From contig JALFMW010000159.1 of assembly GCA_022782605.1 (NCBI GenBank), positions 1 to 32,321 on the forward strand: a stretch of 32,321 nucleotides of DNA. Direction: 5' to 3'. Below are positions 7,634-15,492 of the stretch, piece after piece. The position numbers and the translations under genes are program-made. This DNA comes from Clostridium sp. Its GTDB lineage: Bacteria; Bacillota; Clostridia; Peptostreptococcales; Peptostreptococcaceae. Each line of letters starts with the position of its first letter. Positions within the stretch are counted from its first letter, which is position 1. Under the pieces are notes generated by a model, which was given only the letters and a program-made list of their open reading frames with translations, ran no database searches and was not told where the DNA came from.

Positions 7634-8188
7634 TTATTCCTCCAGTTTATAAAATGTTATTGTCGTATTTCCATATTTTTTTTCTCTGCTTTTATATAAT
7701 CTTCCCATATTATCTGGGAATTTATCAACAGTATCATGTTCTACAACTATAATACCATCCTCTTTTAACAATTCATTTTCATCAACTGATAATAAAGCAT
7801 CACTAAACATGTTTTTATAATAAGGAGGATCCATAAATATAACATCAAATTTTTCTTTTTTTAAAGCTAAAGAACTTATAGCACTCTTAAAGTCCAAATT
7901 CAACACTATACTTTCATTTTCAACTCTTGCTTTTTTTATATTAGATTTAACAATATTTATACTTTCTTTACTTTTGTCTACAAAAACACACTTATTGGCT
8001 CCCCTAGATAAACACTCTATACCTAAAGAACCTGTTCCTGCAAATAAATCTAATATATCACTATCCATCATATATGAATTAATCATATTGAATAAAGATT
8101 CTTTTACCCTATCTGTTGTAGGTCTTACATCATCATTCTTAGGAGCATTTAATTTTAGTCCTCTTACTTTTCCTGAAATAACTCTCAA
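7634..8188 (-). CDS. rsmD: 16S rRNA (guanine(966)-N(2))-methyltransferase RsmD
   Basis: RsmD methylates G966 of 16S rRNA in the small subunit using S-adenosylmethionine. The 184-residue protein begins MRVISGKVRGLKL and has RPTTDRVKESLFN near 22-34. The SAM site D-L-F-A-G-T-G-S-L-G is at 47-56 and the catalytic D-P-P-Y at 120-123. The start codon is TTG (8186-8188), supported by AAGGAG eight bases upstream and by the conserved N-terminus beginning exactly there. The stop lies one base from the coaD start codon. Confidence 0.96.
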   Translation of the reverse strand: MRVISGKVRGLKLNAPKNDDVRPTTDRVKESLFNMINSYMMDSDILDLFAGTGSLGIECLSRGANKCVFVDKSKESINIVKSNIKKARVENESIVLNLDFKSAISSLALKKEKFDVIFMDPPYYKNMFSDALLSVDENELLKEDGIIVVEHDTVDKFPDNMGRLYKSREKKYGNTTITFYKLEE

Positions 8189-8226
8189 AATTATATCTCC
8201 TTTCTCTATTTTACCATAAATTTAAA

Positions 8227-10284
8227 CTAATTTAGTGAGATTTCTTCACGTTCACTAAATTTATACAAAATTTCTTCTTTTATTTTTTGATTTTCTTTTA
8301 ATTGTAACCTTCTGTCTTGTCCAATTATATATCTAGCTTCTAATTGAGCTTGTTTTAGTATTTTAATATGTTTAAAAATATTAGCAACTTTAAGTTCTGG
8401 TAAACCATGCTGTCTTGTTCCAAAAAACTCTCCTGGTCCTCTTATTTCTAAATCTTTTTGAGATATCTTAAAGCCATCTGTTGTTTCTTCCATTATTGCC
8501 ATTCTTTCTTTACAAACTTCTGTTTTAGAATTGTAAATTAATATACAATAAGATTTATGATTCCCTCTTCCAACACGACCTCTGAGCTGATGCAGTTGAG
8601 CCAGTCCAAATCTTTCAGCATTTTCTATTATCATCAATGTTGCATTTGGAACATTGACACCAACCTCAATAACTGTTGTAGAAACTAGTATATCAAGTTT
8701 TTTATTTTTAAAATCATCCATTATTGCATCTTTTTCAGCAGGTCTCATTTTTCCATGAAGTAATCCAACTCTTAAGTCCGAGAAGAACTCTCTCTTTAAT
8801 TCTTCTACTAATTCAGATGCTGCTGTTGCTTCAATTTTTTCACTTTCTTCAACAAGAGGACATACCACATATACCTGTCTTCCTTTTTGAACTTCACTTC
8901 TTACCAAGTTTTCGTACGCTTCATTTCTTCTTTTATGTTCTATGGCTATAGTTTCAATAGGTTGCCTTCCCGGAGGTAGCTCATCAATAATGGAAATATC
9001 TAAATCACCATATAAAATAAGTGCTAACGTTCTTGGAATTGGCGTAGCAGTCATTACAATAATATCTGGGCTATCTCCTTTATTAGAAAGTCTTCCTCTT
9101 TGTCTAACACCAAATCTATGCTGCTCATCAGTTATTACTATACCTAAGTTTTTAAACTCAACTTTGTCCTCTATAAGTGCATGAGTCCCAATTAAAATAT
9201 CAACTTCTTGATTTTTAACTTTTTCAAGAACTTTTTCTTTTTGTTTTTTTGTGAGACTTCCCACAAGTAACTCAGACTTAATATTAAAACGCTCTAATAT
9301 TTCTTTAAAAGAATCATAGTGTTGAGATGCTAAAATCTCTGTAGGTGCCATTAGAGCCCCCTGATAACCATTTAAAACTGCACTTGCCAGAGCAAGTAAC
9401 GCTACTACCGTTTTACCACTTCCCACATCTCCTTGAACAAGTCTATTCATTACTTTTGAAGAGGTCATGTCCTGAGTAATTTCACTCAAAGCTCTGTTTT
9501 GTGCTTTAGTTAATTTAAATGGTAGAGATTCTATTATATCATTTAATTTTTCATTTTCTTTAAATTCTATACCACTTGATTCATTTACTCCATTTTTAAA
9601 ATAAAATAGTCCTAGTTGTAATATTAAAAATTCTTCAAATACTAATCTATATAAGGCTATTTTCAAAGCTTCTTTATTACTTGGTGAATGTATATTTCTC
9701 ACAGCAAAATCAATTCCACAAAGTTTATACTTTTCCAATATGTATGTAGGTAAATATTCCTTTACTTTAAATTCTTCTTTTGTAAGAACTGATCTAATTA
9801 TTCCTTGTAATTCTTTATTACTCAAACCATAAGTCAAAGGATATACTGGTTCTATTTTACAATTTGACTGTGGTTTACTACTATAATGTTCAATTTCTAT
9901 TGGCACAAATTCTTTAAAATTATTTTCAATTTTAACTTTCCCAAAAACAACTATACTATCTCCACTTTTAAAAGCTCTCTTTATATACTCTTGATTAAAA
10001 AAAGATAGTTTTATATAGCCCGTATCGTCTCTCATATCCATTCTAATGATATTCATACCCTTTTTAGGGCTATAACTGTCCATTCTAGTAATAACACCTT
10101 TAATAGTAACCTTTTCTTCATTTTCTAATTGGTTTATTTTCTTTACTTTGCTTCTATCTTCATATTGTCGTGGAAAATAATAAATCAAATCTTTTAAAGT
10201 AAAGATATTAAGTTTATGAAGTTTTTCAGCCCTTTTAGGACCTATCCCTTTCACAAATTGTATTTCTTTATTTAAATCATTCAT
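8227..10284 (-). CDS. recG: ATP-dependent DNA helicase RecG
   Basis: RecG is a superfamily 2 helicase that reverses and remodels stalled replication forks and branch-migrates Holliday junctions. The 685-residue product has the expected length and domains. An N-terminal wedge/OB domain (about 1-240) begins with a helix-hairpin-helix-like F-V-K-G-I-G-P-K-R-A. Two helicase lobes follow, with Walker A G-D-V-G-S-G-K-T at 285-292, then D-E-Q-H, T-A-T-P-I-P-R-T and L-R-G-R-V-G-R-G. The start is ATG 10284, because the upstream in-frame GTG at 10293 is part of the AGGTGAT binding site itself. A terminator separates it from yloV, so it may depend on read-through or an unrecognised promoter. It precedes rsmD by 38 bases. 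Confidence 0.97.
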   Translation of the reverse strand: MNDLNKEIQFVKGIGPKRAEKLHKLNIFTLKDLIYYFPRQYEDRSKVKKINQLENEEKVTIKGVITRMDSYSPKKGMNIIRMDMRDDTGYIKLSFFNQEYIKRAFKSGDSIVVFGKVKIENNFKEFVPIEIEHYSSKPQSNCKIEPVYPLTYGLSNKELQGIIRSVLTKEEFKVKEYLPTYILEKYKLCGIDFAVRNIHSPSNKEALKIALYRLVFEEFLILQLGLFYFKNGVNESSGIEFKENEKLNDIIESLPFKLTKAQNRALSEITQDMTSSKVMNRLVQGDVGSGKTVVALLALASAVLNGYQGALMAPTEILASQHYDSFKEILERFNIKSELLVGSLTKKQKEKVLEKVKNQEVDILIGTHALIEDKVEFKNLGIVITDEQHRFGVRQRGRLSNKGDSPDIIVMTATPIPRTLALILYGDLDISIIDELPPGRQPIETIAIEHKRRNEAYENLVRSEVQKGRQVYVVCPLVEESEKIEATAASELVEELKREFFSDLRVGLLHGKMRPAEKDAIMDDFKNKKLDILVSTTVIEVGVNVPNATLMIIENAERFGLAQLHQLRGRVGRGNHKSYCILIYNSKTEVCKERMAIMEETTDGFKISQKDLEIRGPGEFFGTRQHGLPELKVANIFKHIKILKQAQLEARYIIGQDRRLQLKENQKIKEEILYKFSEREEISLN

Positions 10285-10317
10285 AATTATCACCTGTAAT
10301 ATTATTCCCTTAAGATT

Positions 10318-10362
10318 AAAAAATCCTGTATAACATACTATACATAGTACGATTATACAGGA
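10318..10362 (-). terminator. Intrinsic terminator between yloV and recG
   Basis: TCCTGTATAA (10324-10333) and TTATACAGGA (10353-10362) form a ten-pair outer stem. The loop contains a smaller hairpin (TACTA/TAGTA). Six A residues at 10318-10323 give the U-tract on the minus strand. Confidence 0.82.
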
Positions 10363-10373
10363 CTAGTTAATCA

Positions 10374-11999
10374 TTATTCAACTGAAATTAAGTAATAATA
10401 AAGAGGTTGTCCTCCATAGTGCAATTCAACATCAATATCTTCGAATTTTTCTTCTAATGCATCTCTTAAAGCTTCTGCTTCTTCTTTAGATGTATCTTCT
10501 CCATAGAATAAAGTTATTATAGCACTATCTTCATCTACTAATTTTTCTACAAGATCAGTAGTTATTTCGTCAACTTTATCTCCTGCAGATAATAATTTAC
10601 CTTCTGCTATACCTATTATATTACCTTCTTTTACTTCCACATCATTTATAACTGTATCTCTAACAGCATAAGTAACTTGTCCTGATTTTACTGAAGATAA
10701 AGCTTCCATCATGCTAGCTTCATTTTCTTCTATACTAGAATCAGCATCAAAAGTAACTAATGTAGCAAAAGCTTGAGAAACATTTTTAGTAGGTATAACT
10801 ACTATATTCTTGTCACTTAACTCTTTAGCTTGATTAGCTGCCATAATGATATTACTGTTGTTTGGTAATATTATTATATTTTTAGCATTTAAGCTTTCTA
10901 TTGCTTTCATAAAGTCTTCCGTACTTGGGTTCATAGTTTGACCACCTTCTATTATGTAATCAACACCAAAGTCTTTAAATATTTGTGCTAGACCTTCACC
11001 CATAGAAGTAGCTATAAATCCGTATTCTTTTTCTTCAACTGGTACTTCTTTAGTTTGAGCCGTTTCATTTAGTACCTTGTTTTCATGTTGAAGTTTCATA
11101 TTTTCAATTTTTATTGTTAATAATTGTCCGTAGCTTAATGCTTCTTGTATAGCAAGTCCTGGATCATTTGTATGAACGTGAACTTTTATAACACCTTCAT
11201 CTCCAACAACAGCTAAACTATCTCCATATTTCATAAATCTTTCTCTTATAGTTAAATCGTCAACTTTGTTACTCTCAAGTATAAATTCTGTACAGTATTG
11301 GAATTTAATATCTTCAGTAGATATATTTTGCTCCACATTAACCTCTACATTAGATGAGGCTCCACCCTCTACAGATTCTATATCATTTCCTTTTAATGAA
11401 GATAACATACCTTCATATATAAGAACTAATCCTTTACCACCTGAATCTACAACACCAGCTTCTTTTAATGCTTTTAATAATTCTGGTGTTTTATTTAATG
11501 ATTCATTTGCTTTAGCTACTACTAATTCAAGGAATTCTATCATATCCATATCTTCTTTAGCTATTTGAAGTGCATATTCTCCACTTTCTCTAACAACCGT
11601 AAGAATAGTACCTTCTATTGGCTTTATTACAGCTTTATAAGCAGTATCTGAACCATTTTTAAGAGCATTAGCTAAATCTACAACATTTAAAGTTTCTTTA
11701 CCTTCCACTGATTTTGCTATACCTCTTATTATTTGAGATAGTATAACTCCTGAGTTTCCTCTAGCTCCCATTAGAGAACCTTTAGATAGAGCTTTACCTA
11801 CATTTGTTATATCATCATTTTCAACTTTTGATAACTCTTTAATTGCATATGATATAGTTAAAGACATATTTGTTCCTGTATCACCATCTGGAACAGGGAA
11901 TACATTTAATTTATCAACTAAATCTTTGTTGTTTTGCAGGTTATTTGCACCTGAAACAAACATATCTCTGAATTTTTTTCCGTCTATACATTGAATCAT
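10374..11999 (-). CDS. fakA: DAK2-domain fatty acid kinase, FakA/YloV type
   Basis: The 541-residue protein has the YloV/FakA architecture. An N-terminal DAK2 ATP-binding domain (about 1-200) carries F-P-V-P-D-G-D-T-G-T-N-M at 34-45, whose aspartates bind magnesium, and a G-A-R-G-N-S-G-V block near 78-85. A middle domain and a C-terminal DegV-like domain follow. In Staphylococcus aureus FakA phosphorylates fatty acids held by FakB, and PlsX/PlsY then use the acyl-phosphate. No fakB lies in this window, so the function is inferred from family. It follows the Asp23 gene by 15 bases, with AGGAGG before the ATG, and ends at a strong terminator. The yloU-yloV pair before recG matches Bacillus. Confidence 0.93.
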   Translation of the reverse strand: MIQCIDGKKFRDMFVSGANNLQNNKDLVDKLNVFPVPDGDTGTNMSLTISYAIKELSKVENDDITNVGKALSKGSLMGARGNSGVILSQIIRGIAKSVEGKETLNVVDLANALKNGSDTAYKAVIKPIEGTILTVVRESGEYALQIAKEDMDMIEFLELVVAKANESLNKTPELLKALKEAGVVDSGGKGLVLIYEGMLSSLKGNDIESVEGGASSNVEVNVEQNISTEDIKFQYCTEFILESNKVDDLTIRERFMKYGDSLAVVGDEGVIKVHVHTNDPGLAIQEALSYGQLLTIKIENMKLQHENKVLNETAQTKEVPVEEKEYGFIATSMGEGLAQIFKDFGVDYIIEGGQTMNPSTEDFMKAIESLNAKNIIILPNNSNIIMAANQAKELSDKNIVVIPTKNVSQAFATLVTFDADSSIEENEASMMEALSSVKSGQVTYAVRDTVINDVEVKEGNIIGIAEGKLLSAGDKVDEITTDLVEKLVDEDSAIITLFYGEDTSKEEAEALRDALEEKFEDIDVELHYGGQPLYYYLISVE

Positions 12000-12014
12000 T
12001 TTCTTCCTCCTATA

Positions 12015-12365
12015 TTACTTAACCCTGATACCTTGCACGTTAACATCAATTTTGCTAACTTTTATTGATGTAGTATTCTCAACTGAATACTTTACTCTCT
12101 CTATTATGTTATTTGCAACTGTAGAGATATTAATTCCATATTGCATTATAACATAAAGTTCTATTTCTATTTTATTATCTTCTGTTTCATATATCTTAAC
12201 GCCTTTTGTAGCATTGTCTCCTTTTAATAATTCAACAATACCTTTTATTTTTTGTGAGAAACCTACTAATCCGTAACTCTCCATTGCAGCTCTGTATGCA
12301 ATTTGAGCTATAACATGTTTATCTATTTCTATACATCCATATTCATTATTTACTTTAGTAGCCAT
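12015..12365 (-). CDS. yloU: Asp23/Gls24 family envelope stress response protein (YloU)
   Basis: This is a 116-residue soluble protein of the Asp23/Gls24 family. The family pattern is visible: G-C-I-E-I-x-x-x-V-I-A-Q-I-A near the start, G-V-K-I-Y-E near 55, and I-E-I-E-L-Y-V-I-M-Q-Y-G near 67-78. Family members respond to envelope or alkaline stress, and some bind the membrane through partners; the YloU subgroup has no defined activity. It is the first gene of the yloU-yloV unit. GAGGGGGT precedes the ATG, and the promoter is at 12458-12486 with a stem-loop in the leader. Its tight coupling to a FakA-like gene is widespread in Firmicutes and hints at a shared envelope-lipid role. Confidence 0.93.
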   Translation of the reverse strand: MATKVNNEYGCIEIDKHVIAQIAYRAAMESYGLVGFSQKIKGIVELLKGDNATKGVKIYETEDNKIEIELYVIMQYGINISTVANNIIERVKYSVENTTSIKVSKIDVNVQGIRVK

Positions 12366-12409
12366 GGTTTTACCCCCTCATTTTCTTTTTTAATAATATT
12401 TTGTACAAT

Positions 12410-12436
12410 GTTGAATTATTTTTGCATAAATTCAAC
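12410..12436 (-). promoter_or_regulatory. Stem-loop in the yloU-yloV leader
   Basis: GTTGAATT (12410-12417) and AATTCAAC (12429-12436) can pair over an 11-base loop within the predicted 85-base leader. No U-run follows on the minus strand, so it is not a classical terminator. A role in mRNA stability or protein binding is possible but only inferred. Confidence 0.4.
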
Positions 12437-12457
12437 AGTTTTTCTTTATTTTAATAA

Positions 12458-12486
12458 ATTATAGTTTATATTTTTATTTTAGACAA
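12458..12486 (-). promoter_or_regulatory. Probable sigma-A promoter of yloU-yloV
   Basis: On the minus strand TTGTCT (12481-12486, 4/6 match) and a perfect TATAAT (12458-12463) are separated by 17 bases. The predicted start, near 12451, leaves a leader of about 85 bases. Confidence 0.7.
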
Positions 12487-12631
12487 GATATATAATACTA
12501 TAAGTGATTAATAATTAAAAGTTATTTAATTTTATAAGTAAAAAGGCATTTATGGTAAGTACTATGTATTAATCAACAGCATAAGATATAAAAATTTATG
12601 TTTTAAAATATAGTGATTTACAGCATAATAA

Positions 12632-12665
12632 AATAATGATAATAAACTTTTATCATTATTTTTTC
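12632..12665 (+). terminator. AT-rich hairpin with T-run in the yloU/rpmB intergenic region
   Basis: AATAATGATAA (12632-12642) and TTATCATTATT (12650-12660) form a perfect 11-pair stem with a seven-base loop, followed by a T-run on the plus strand. It contains one G-C pair only, so it would be a weak terminator. It could mark the end of an antisense or small RNA starting before it, but no convincing promoter was found. The rest of 12487-12756 shows no gene; the nonamer ACAGCATAA occurs twice (near 12570 and 12620). Confidence 0.3.
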
Positions 12666-12756
12666 TTTTCATATTTACATTAGCAAAATTTATATATATA
12701 ATTTTATATGATAATGAGAAAATCTTCAATATGTTAAGGACAATTATATATTTTTA

Positions 12757-12785
12757 TTGCAAAAGTTAAAATTTTATGTTAATAT
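12757..12785 (+). promoter_or_regulatory. Candidate promoter of rpmB
   Basis: TTGCAA (12757-12762) and TAATAT (12780-12785) are 17 bases apart, each a 4/6 match. The leader would be about 45 bases. A longer spacing to TATAAA is also possible, so the exact -10 is uncertain. Confidence 0.4.
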
Positions 12786-12835
12786 AAATATGTTTTTAGT
12801 CTTAAAATAGTTATCATTTTAAGGAGGTGTATATA

Positions 12836-13024
12836 ATGTCAAGAGTATGTTGCGTATGTGGTAAAGGTAAAGTTGCAGGAAACCAAGTATCACATTCAAA
12901 TAAACACAGCAAGAGAACATGGGCTGCTAACTTAAGAAACGTTAAAGTTATAGAAAATGGAACTCCAAAAAGAGTAAAAGTTTGTACAAGATGCTTACGT
13001 TCAAACAAAGTTGAAAGAGCTTAA
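12836..13024 (+). CDS. rpmB: 50S ribosomal protein L28
   Basis: This 62-residue L28 opens MSRVCCVCGKG, with R-T-W-A-A-N-L-R in the middle and a C-x-R-C-L-R-S pattern near the end. C-x-x-C near residues 5-8 and the later C-T-R-C pair make it the zinc-binding form. ATG 12836 is preceded at ideal distance by AAGGAGGTG (12821-12829), one of the strongest binding sites in the window; an in-frame ATG at 12827 overlaps that site and is rejected. It lies divergent from yloU, as in other Firmicutes, and ends at a strong terminator. L28 belongs to the large ribosomal subunit near the E site. Confidence 0.97.
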   Translation: MSRVCCVCGKGKVAGNQVSHSNKHSKRTWAANLRNVKVIENGTPKRVKVCTRCLRSNKVERA

Positions 13025-13046
13025 TAATAAATTTATTTTATTAGTA

Positions 13047-13079
13047 AAGAGCCTACACTATGTAGGCTCTTATTTTTTA
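13047..13079. terminator. Terminator of rpmB, probably shared with spoVM
   Basis: AAGAGCCTACA (13047-13057) and TGTAGGCTCTT (13061-13071) form an 11-pair stem with a three-base loop, followed by ATTTTTTAT on the plus strand. On the minus strand it is followed by TTTACTAAT, so it may also end the convergent spoVM transcript, though less well. Confidence 0.88.
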
Positions 13080-13103
13080 TCTAAAAGTTAATCATATTTT
13101 TTT

Positions 13104-13181
13104 CTATTTTTTACTACTTCTCATAAATTTTAAAACAATATTAGATAGCCATTTTGGTAATTTTATAGTTACCATTTTCAT
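13104..13181 (-). CDS. spoVM: Stage V sporulation protein SpoVM (25 residues)
   Basis: This tiny gene encodes a 25-residue peptide reading MKMVTIKLPKWLSNIV, then LKFMRSSKK. Against my recollection of Bacillus subtilis SpoVM (26 residues) it matches at about 13 positions. These include the T-I-K-L-P-K-x-L core at 5-12 with Pro9, the residue tied to curvature sensing. SpoVM is an amphipathic helix that marks the forespore outer membrane and anchors SpoIVA for coat assembly. Support: an ATG six bases after GGAGGG (13188-13193), a clean TAG stop, basic/hydrophobic composition, and the position between thiN and rpmB, exactly the spoVM site in Bacillus. Gly13-Gly14 of Bacillus are Ser-Asn here. No sigma-E promoter was recognised upstream. 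Confidence 0.88.
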   Translation of the reverse strand: MKMVTIKLPKWLSNIVLKFMRSSKK

Positions 13182-13193
13182 AATTATCCCTCC

Positions 13194-13425
13194 ACGTAGA
13201 TAAATTTACTTATATAAAAATAATATCAAAACTAATCCCAATATTTATTAATTTTTATGCAAAATTAAATATATATATAACTTCAATATAAAACTTTTAT
13301 TGTTAATCATTATACTTTAAAGCAATTTATTCACATCTAGATAGTCTTTAAATCAAATCACAGCTAATTATACCTACAAATACATATAAAGCGTTTTCCT
13401 TTTTGGTGACAAGTATAATCTTATA
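13194..13425. other. Non-coding stretch upstream of spoVM
   Basis: This is about 230 bases of AT-rich DNA between the spoVM binding site and the nucleotidase terminator. It should contain the spoVM promoter. A TATAAT-like sequence occurs on the minus strand near 13310, but no matching -35 or sigma-E element can be assigned. No open frame with a ribosome binding site is seen on either strand. Confidence 0.5.
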
Positions 13426-13461
13426 ACAAAAATTCCTTTCACATAAAAATATGAAAGGAAT
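13426..13461 (-). terminator. Intrinsic terminator of the 5'-nucleotidase gene
   Basis: ATTCCTTTCA (13432-13441) and TGAAAGGAAT (13452-13461) form a ten-pair stem. The A-run before it gives a U-tract on the minus strand. It begins 12 bases after the stop codon. Confidence 0.85.
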
Positions 13462-13472
13462 CTAAATAATTA

Positions 13473-15389
13473 CTATTTATTTATTACTTTTTTACGATTA
13501 ATAACCACAGCACCTAATACAGACATAGATATAACTAACATAACAACATATGCTGATATCATATTTTTATCTCCTGTTGCTGGATTTTTATCTTCTTCTG
13601 CTGAATCTTCGTATTTGTCTTCTTCAGCACCTTCTTCTATTGAATCCTCGTCTTTATCTTCTTCAGTACCTTCTTCTATCGAATCTTCTTTATCTTCTTC
13701 AGTACCTTCTTCTATCGAATCCTCGTCTTTATCTTCTTCAGTATCTTCTTCTATCGAATCCTCGTCTTTATCTTCTTCAGTACCTTCTTCTATCGAATCC
13801 TCGTCTTTATCTTCTTCAGTACCTTCTTCTGGCGAATCTTGATTTTCATCATCTTCTACTGCTTCATTATACATAGTTATTCTACCTTGCTCAGCAGCAT
13901 ATTCTTCTCCTACAATTCCATTTGGAAGTTGTTTTATGTAATTAACTAAAGCTTCATCCATAGCTCCATACTCACCAAGCTTTTTAGCTGATTTAAGCAT
14001 TTCATATCCATCCCCACCTACTGCAGTAAAGTCATTAGTAGCTAAAGTATATGTTTTACTTAAATCAATTGCTTCACCATTAATTTTTACATTTTTTACT
14101 CTATTTTCAGTTAAATATGTATGAACTTCATAAGTTATGCCTGAAACTTGAGGGAAGCCTCCAGATGCACCAGGTGCAGCAGATGTACCATGTTCTAAAG
14201 CTTTTAATATTTGTTCCCCTGTAACTTGTATTTTTGTTACAACATTACCAAATGGTAAAACTGCATTTAACTCACCATAAGTTATCTCTCCCACATCAAC
14301 AGATGTACGAATTCCACCACCATTAGTTAATGCAACATCTGCACCAGCTGCATATTTAAGAGCATCTGCAACTAAGTTTCCTAAGTTTGTTTCTTTTGTT
14401 CTAACACCTGGATCACGGCTTCCATCTAGTAATACATTTGTATAACCTACAACTTTATCAAGTTCAGGTTGTATTTTAGCTTTCATTTCAGATATTATAG
14501 TATCTATTTTTTCATCTGATTTCTTTTCACTTATTAAAGATGCAGTTATAGTACCATCTTCTTTTATAACTATTTTACCTATATTTGCTAAATAATTTCC
14601 TGTTTGAGCTAAAAGTACTTCTTTTCCAGCTTTATCTTTTACTCTCATACCATTTTCAAGTTGGTGATGACTATGACCATCTATAAATATATCTAGTCCT
14701 TCAACTTGGCTTATTATTTCTGTTGACATATATGGTGAACTTTCACTATCTATACCAAGATGCCCAAGAGCAACTATATAATCAACATTTTGTCCTTTTA
14801 AAGTGTTTATTTCATCTTGAACCATTTTAGCTAATTTTTCTTCATTAAATGAATATCCTTCAACATTTGCAGGATTTGTTTTTGTAGCTGATTCTGGAGT
14901 AGCTATACCAAGAACCCCGATTTTTTTACCAGCCTTTTCGTAAACATTAGAAGCTGTAAAAGTTTTCTTACCATCTTTAGTTATGTTTGACACTAAGAAA
15001 TCAAAGTTCATTTGATTTTTTAAGTTTATTAATTGGTTCATTCCATAGTTAAAATCATGATTTCCAGCAGTCATAGCATCATAACCGATTTCATTCATTA
15101 TTTTTACTATATTTTCACCATTAGATAAATTTGCTATAGGCAATCCATGAAGTGTATCACCTGCATCTAATAATAAAACATCATTCCCATTTTGTTCGAA
15201 ATAATTCTTCCATGATTTCACAGAAGTGTATCCTAGATTATCATCTACTCTACTGTGGATATCATTTGTGTGCATAATAACTATATCTTTTGAAGATAAG
15301 TTATCTTGTGCAAATATCATGCTTGGTATCATAGTAACAACCATACATAATGTAAGTACTAATGATAATAATTTTGATTTGTTCCTCAT
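13473..15389 (-). CDS. Secreted, sortase-anchored 5'-nucleotidase/phosphoesterase
   Basis: The 638-residue surface protein is built from five parts. A signal peptide (about 1-27, basic start, hydrophobic core, cleavage near FA-Q) comes first. The calcineurin-type metallophosphatase domain has HTNDIH at 40-45, AGDTLHG at 76-82, GNHD at 109-112 and a G-H-S-H-H metal motif. A 5'-nucleotidase C-terminal domain follows, with N-L-V-A-D-A and T-N-G-G-G-I-R. Residues 518-601 are an acidic tandem repeat. The end carries NPATG (602-606), a hydrophobic span and a short N-R-K-K tail. NPATG fits the (S/N/P)PxTG motif reported for Clostridioides difficile sortase B; no sortase gene is in the window. ATG 15389 follows GGAGGG; upstream in-frame codons lack a binding site. 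Substrate (AMP, UDP-sugars or cyclic nucleotides) cannot be told. Confidence 0.92.
   Translation of the reverse strand: MRNKSKLLSLVLTLCMVVTMIPSMIFAQDNLSSKDIVIMHTNDIHSRVDDNLGYTSVKSWKNYFEQNGNDVLLLDAGDTLHGLPIANLSNGENIVKIMNEIGYDAMTAGNHDFNYGMNQLINLKNQMNFDFLVSNITKDGKKTFTASNVYEKAGKKIGVLGIATPESATKTNPANVEGYSFNEEKLAKMVQDEINTLKGQNVDYIVALGHLGIDSESSPYMSTEIISQVEGLDIFIDGHSHHQLENGMRVKDKAGKEVLLAQTGNYLANIGKIVIKEDGTITASLISEKKSDEKIDTIISEMKAKIQPELDKVVGYTNVLLDGSRDPGVRTKETNLGNLVADALKYAAGADVALTNGGGIRTSVDVGEITYGELNAVLPFGNVVTKIQVTGEQILKALEHGTSAAPGASGGFPQVSGITYEVHTYLTENRVKNVKINGEAIDLSKTYTLATNDFTAVGGDGYEMLKSAKKLGEYGAMDEALVNYIKQLPNGIVGEEYAAEQGRITMYNEAVEDDENQDSPEEGTEEDKDEDSIEEGTEEDKDEDSIEEDTEEDKDEDSIEEGTEEDKEDSIEEGTEEDKDEDSIEEGAEEDKYEDSAEEDKNPATGDKNMISAYVVMLVISMSVLGAVVINRKKVINK
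13587..13838 (-). repeat. Coding minisatellite: 39-bp unit encoding an acidic 13-mer
   Basis: Six full units and a partial seventh encode variants of D-S-I-E-E-G-T-E-E-D-K-D-E. One unit is 36 bp (it lacks one Asp codon), and single substitutions occur (P for I, D for G, A for T, Y for D). All units preserve the frame. The segment is a highly charged spacer between the enzyme and the wall-anchoring signal. Near-identical units make copy-number change by slippage likely. Confidence 0.95.
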
Positions 15390-15483
15390 AATTCCCTCCA
15401 ATATTATATTTATTAAATTTAAAAAATAGATAAAATACATATTAAATATATACTTAATATAAAATTTCATCTAACTTTGATAT

Positions 15484-15492
15484 ATTATACCA
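15484..15492 (-). promoter_or_regulatory. Candidate extended -10 promoter of the nucleotidase gene
   Basis: On the minus strand TGG directly precedes a perfect TATAAT (15484-15489), an extended -10 element. No clear -35 lies at 17 bases. The leader would be about 88 bases. The rest of 15390-15612 is AT-rich and shows no gene. Confidence 0.5.

Noticed and set aside
12632..12660. Fur-type iron box
   Set aside because: The ATAATGATAA arms look Fur-like, but the seven-base spacer does not fit a 7-1-7 or 19-bp Fur site; a hairpin is the simpler reading.
12814..13008. 64-codon minus-strand frame over rpmB
   Set aside because: Fully antisense to a clear L28 gene, with no binding site or family resemblance.
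13587..13838. CRISPR-like array
   Set aside because: The repeated units are contiguous without spacers and encode an in-frame acidic peptide.
13550..13876. Leu-rich and Ser-rich plus-strand frames over the nucleotidase repeat
   Set aside because: They arise from the 39-bp repeat read on the opposite strand; repeats keep several frames open. No start signals.
15390..15470. N-terminal extension of the nucleotidase frame
   Set aside because: The extra 27 codons are AT-rich leader sequence; the ATG at 15389 has GGAGGG before it and begins a standard signal peptide.
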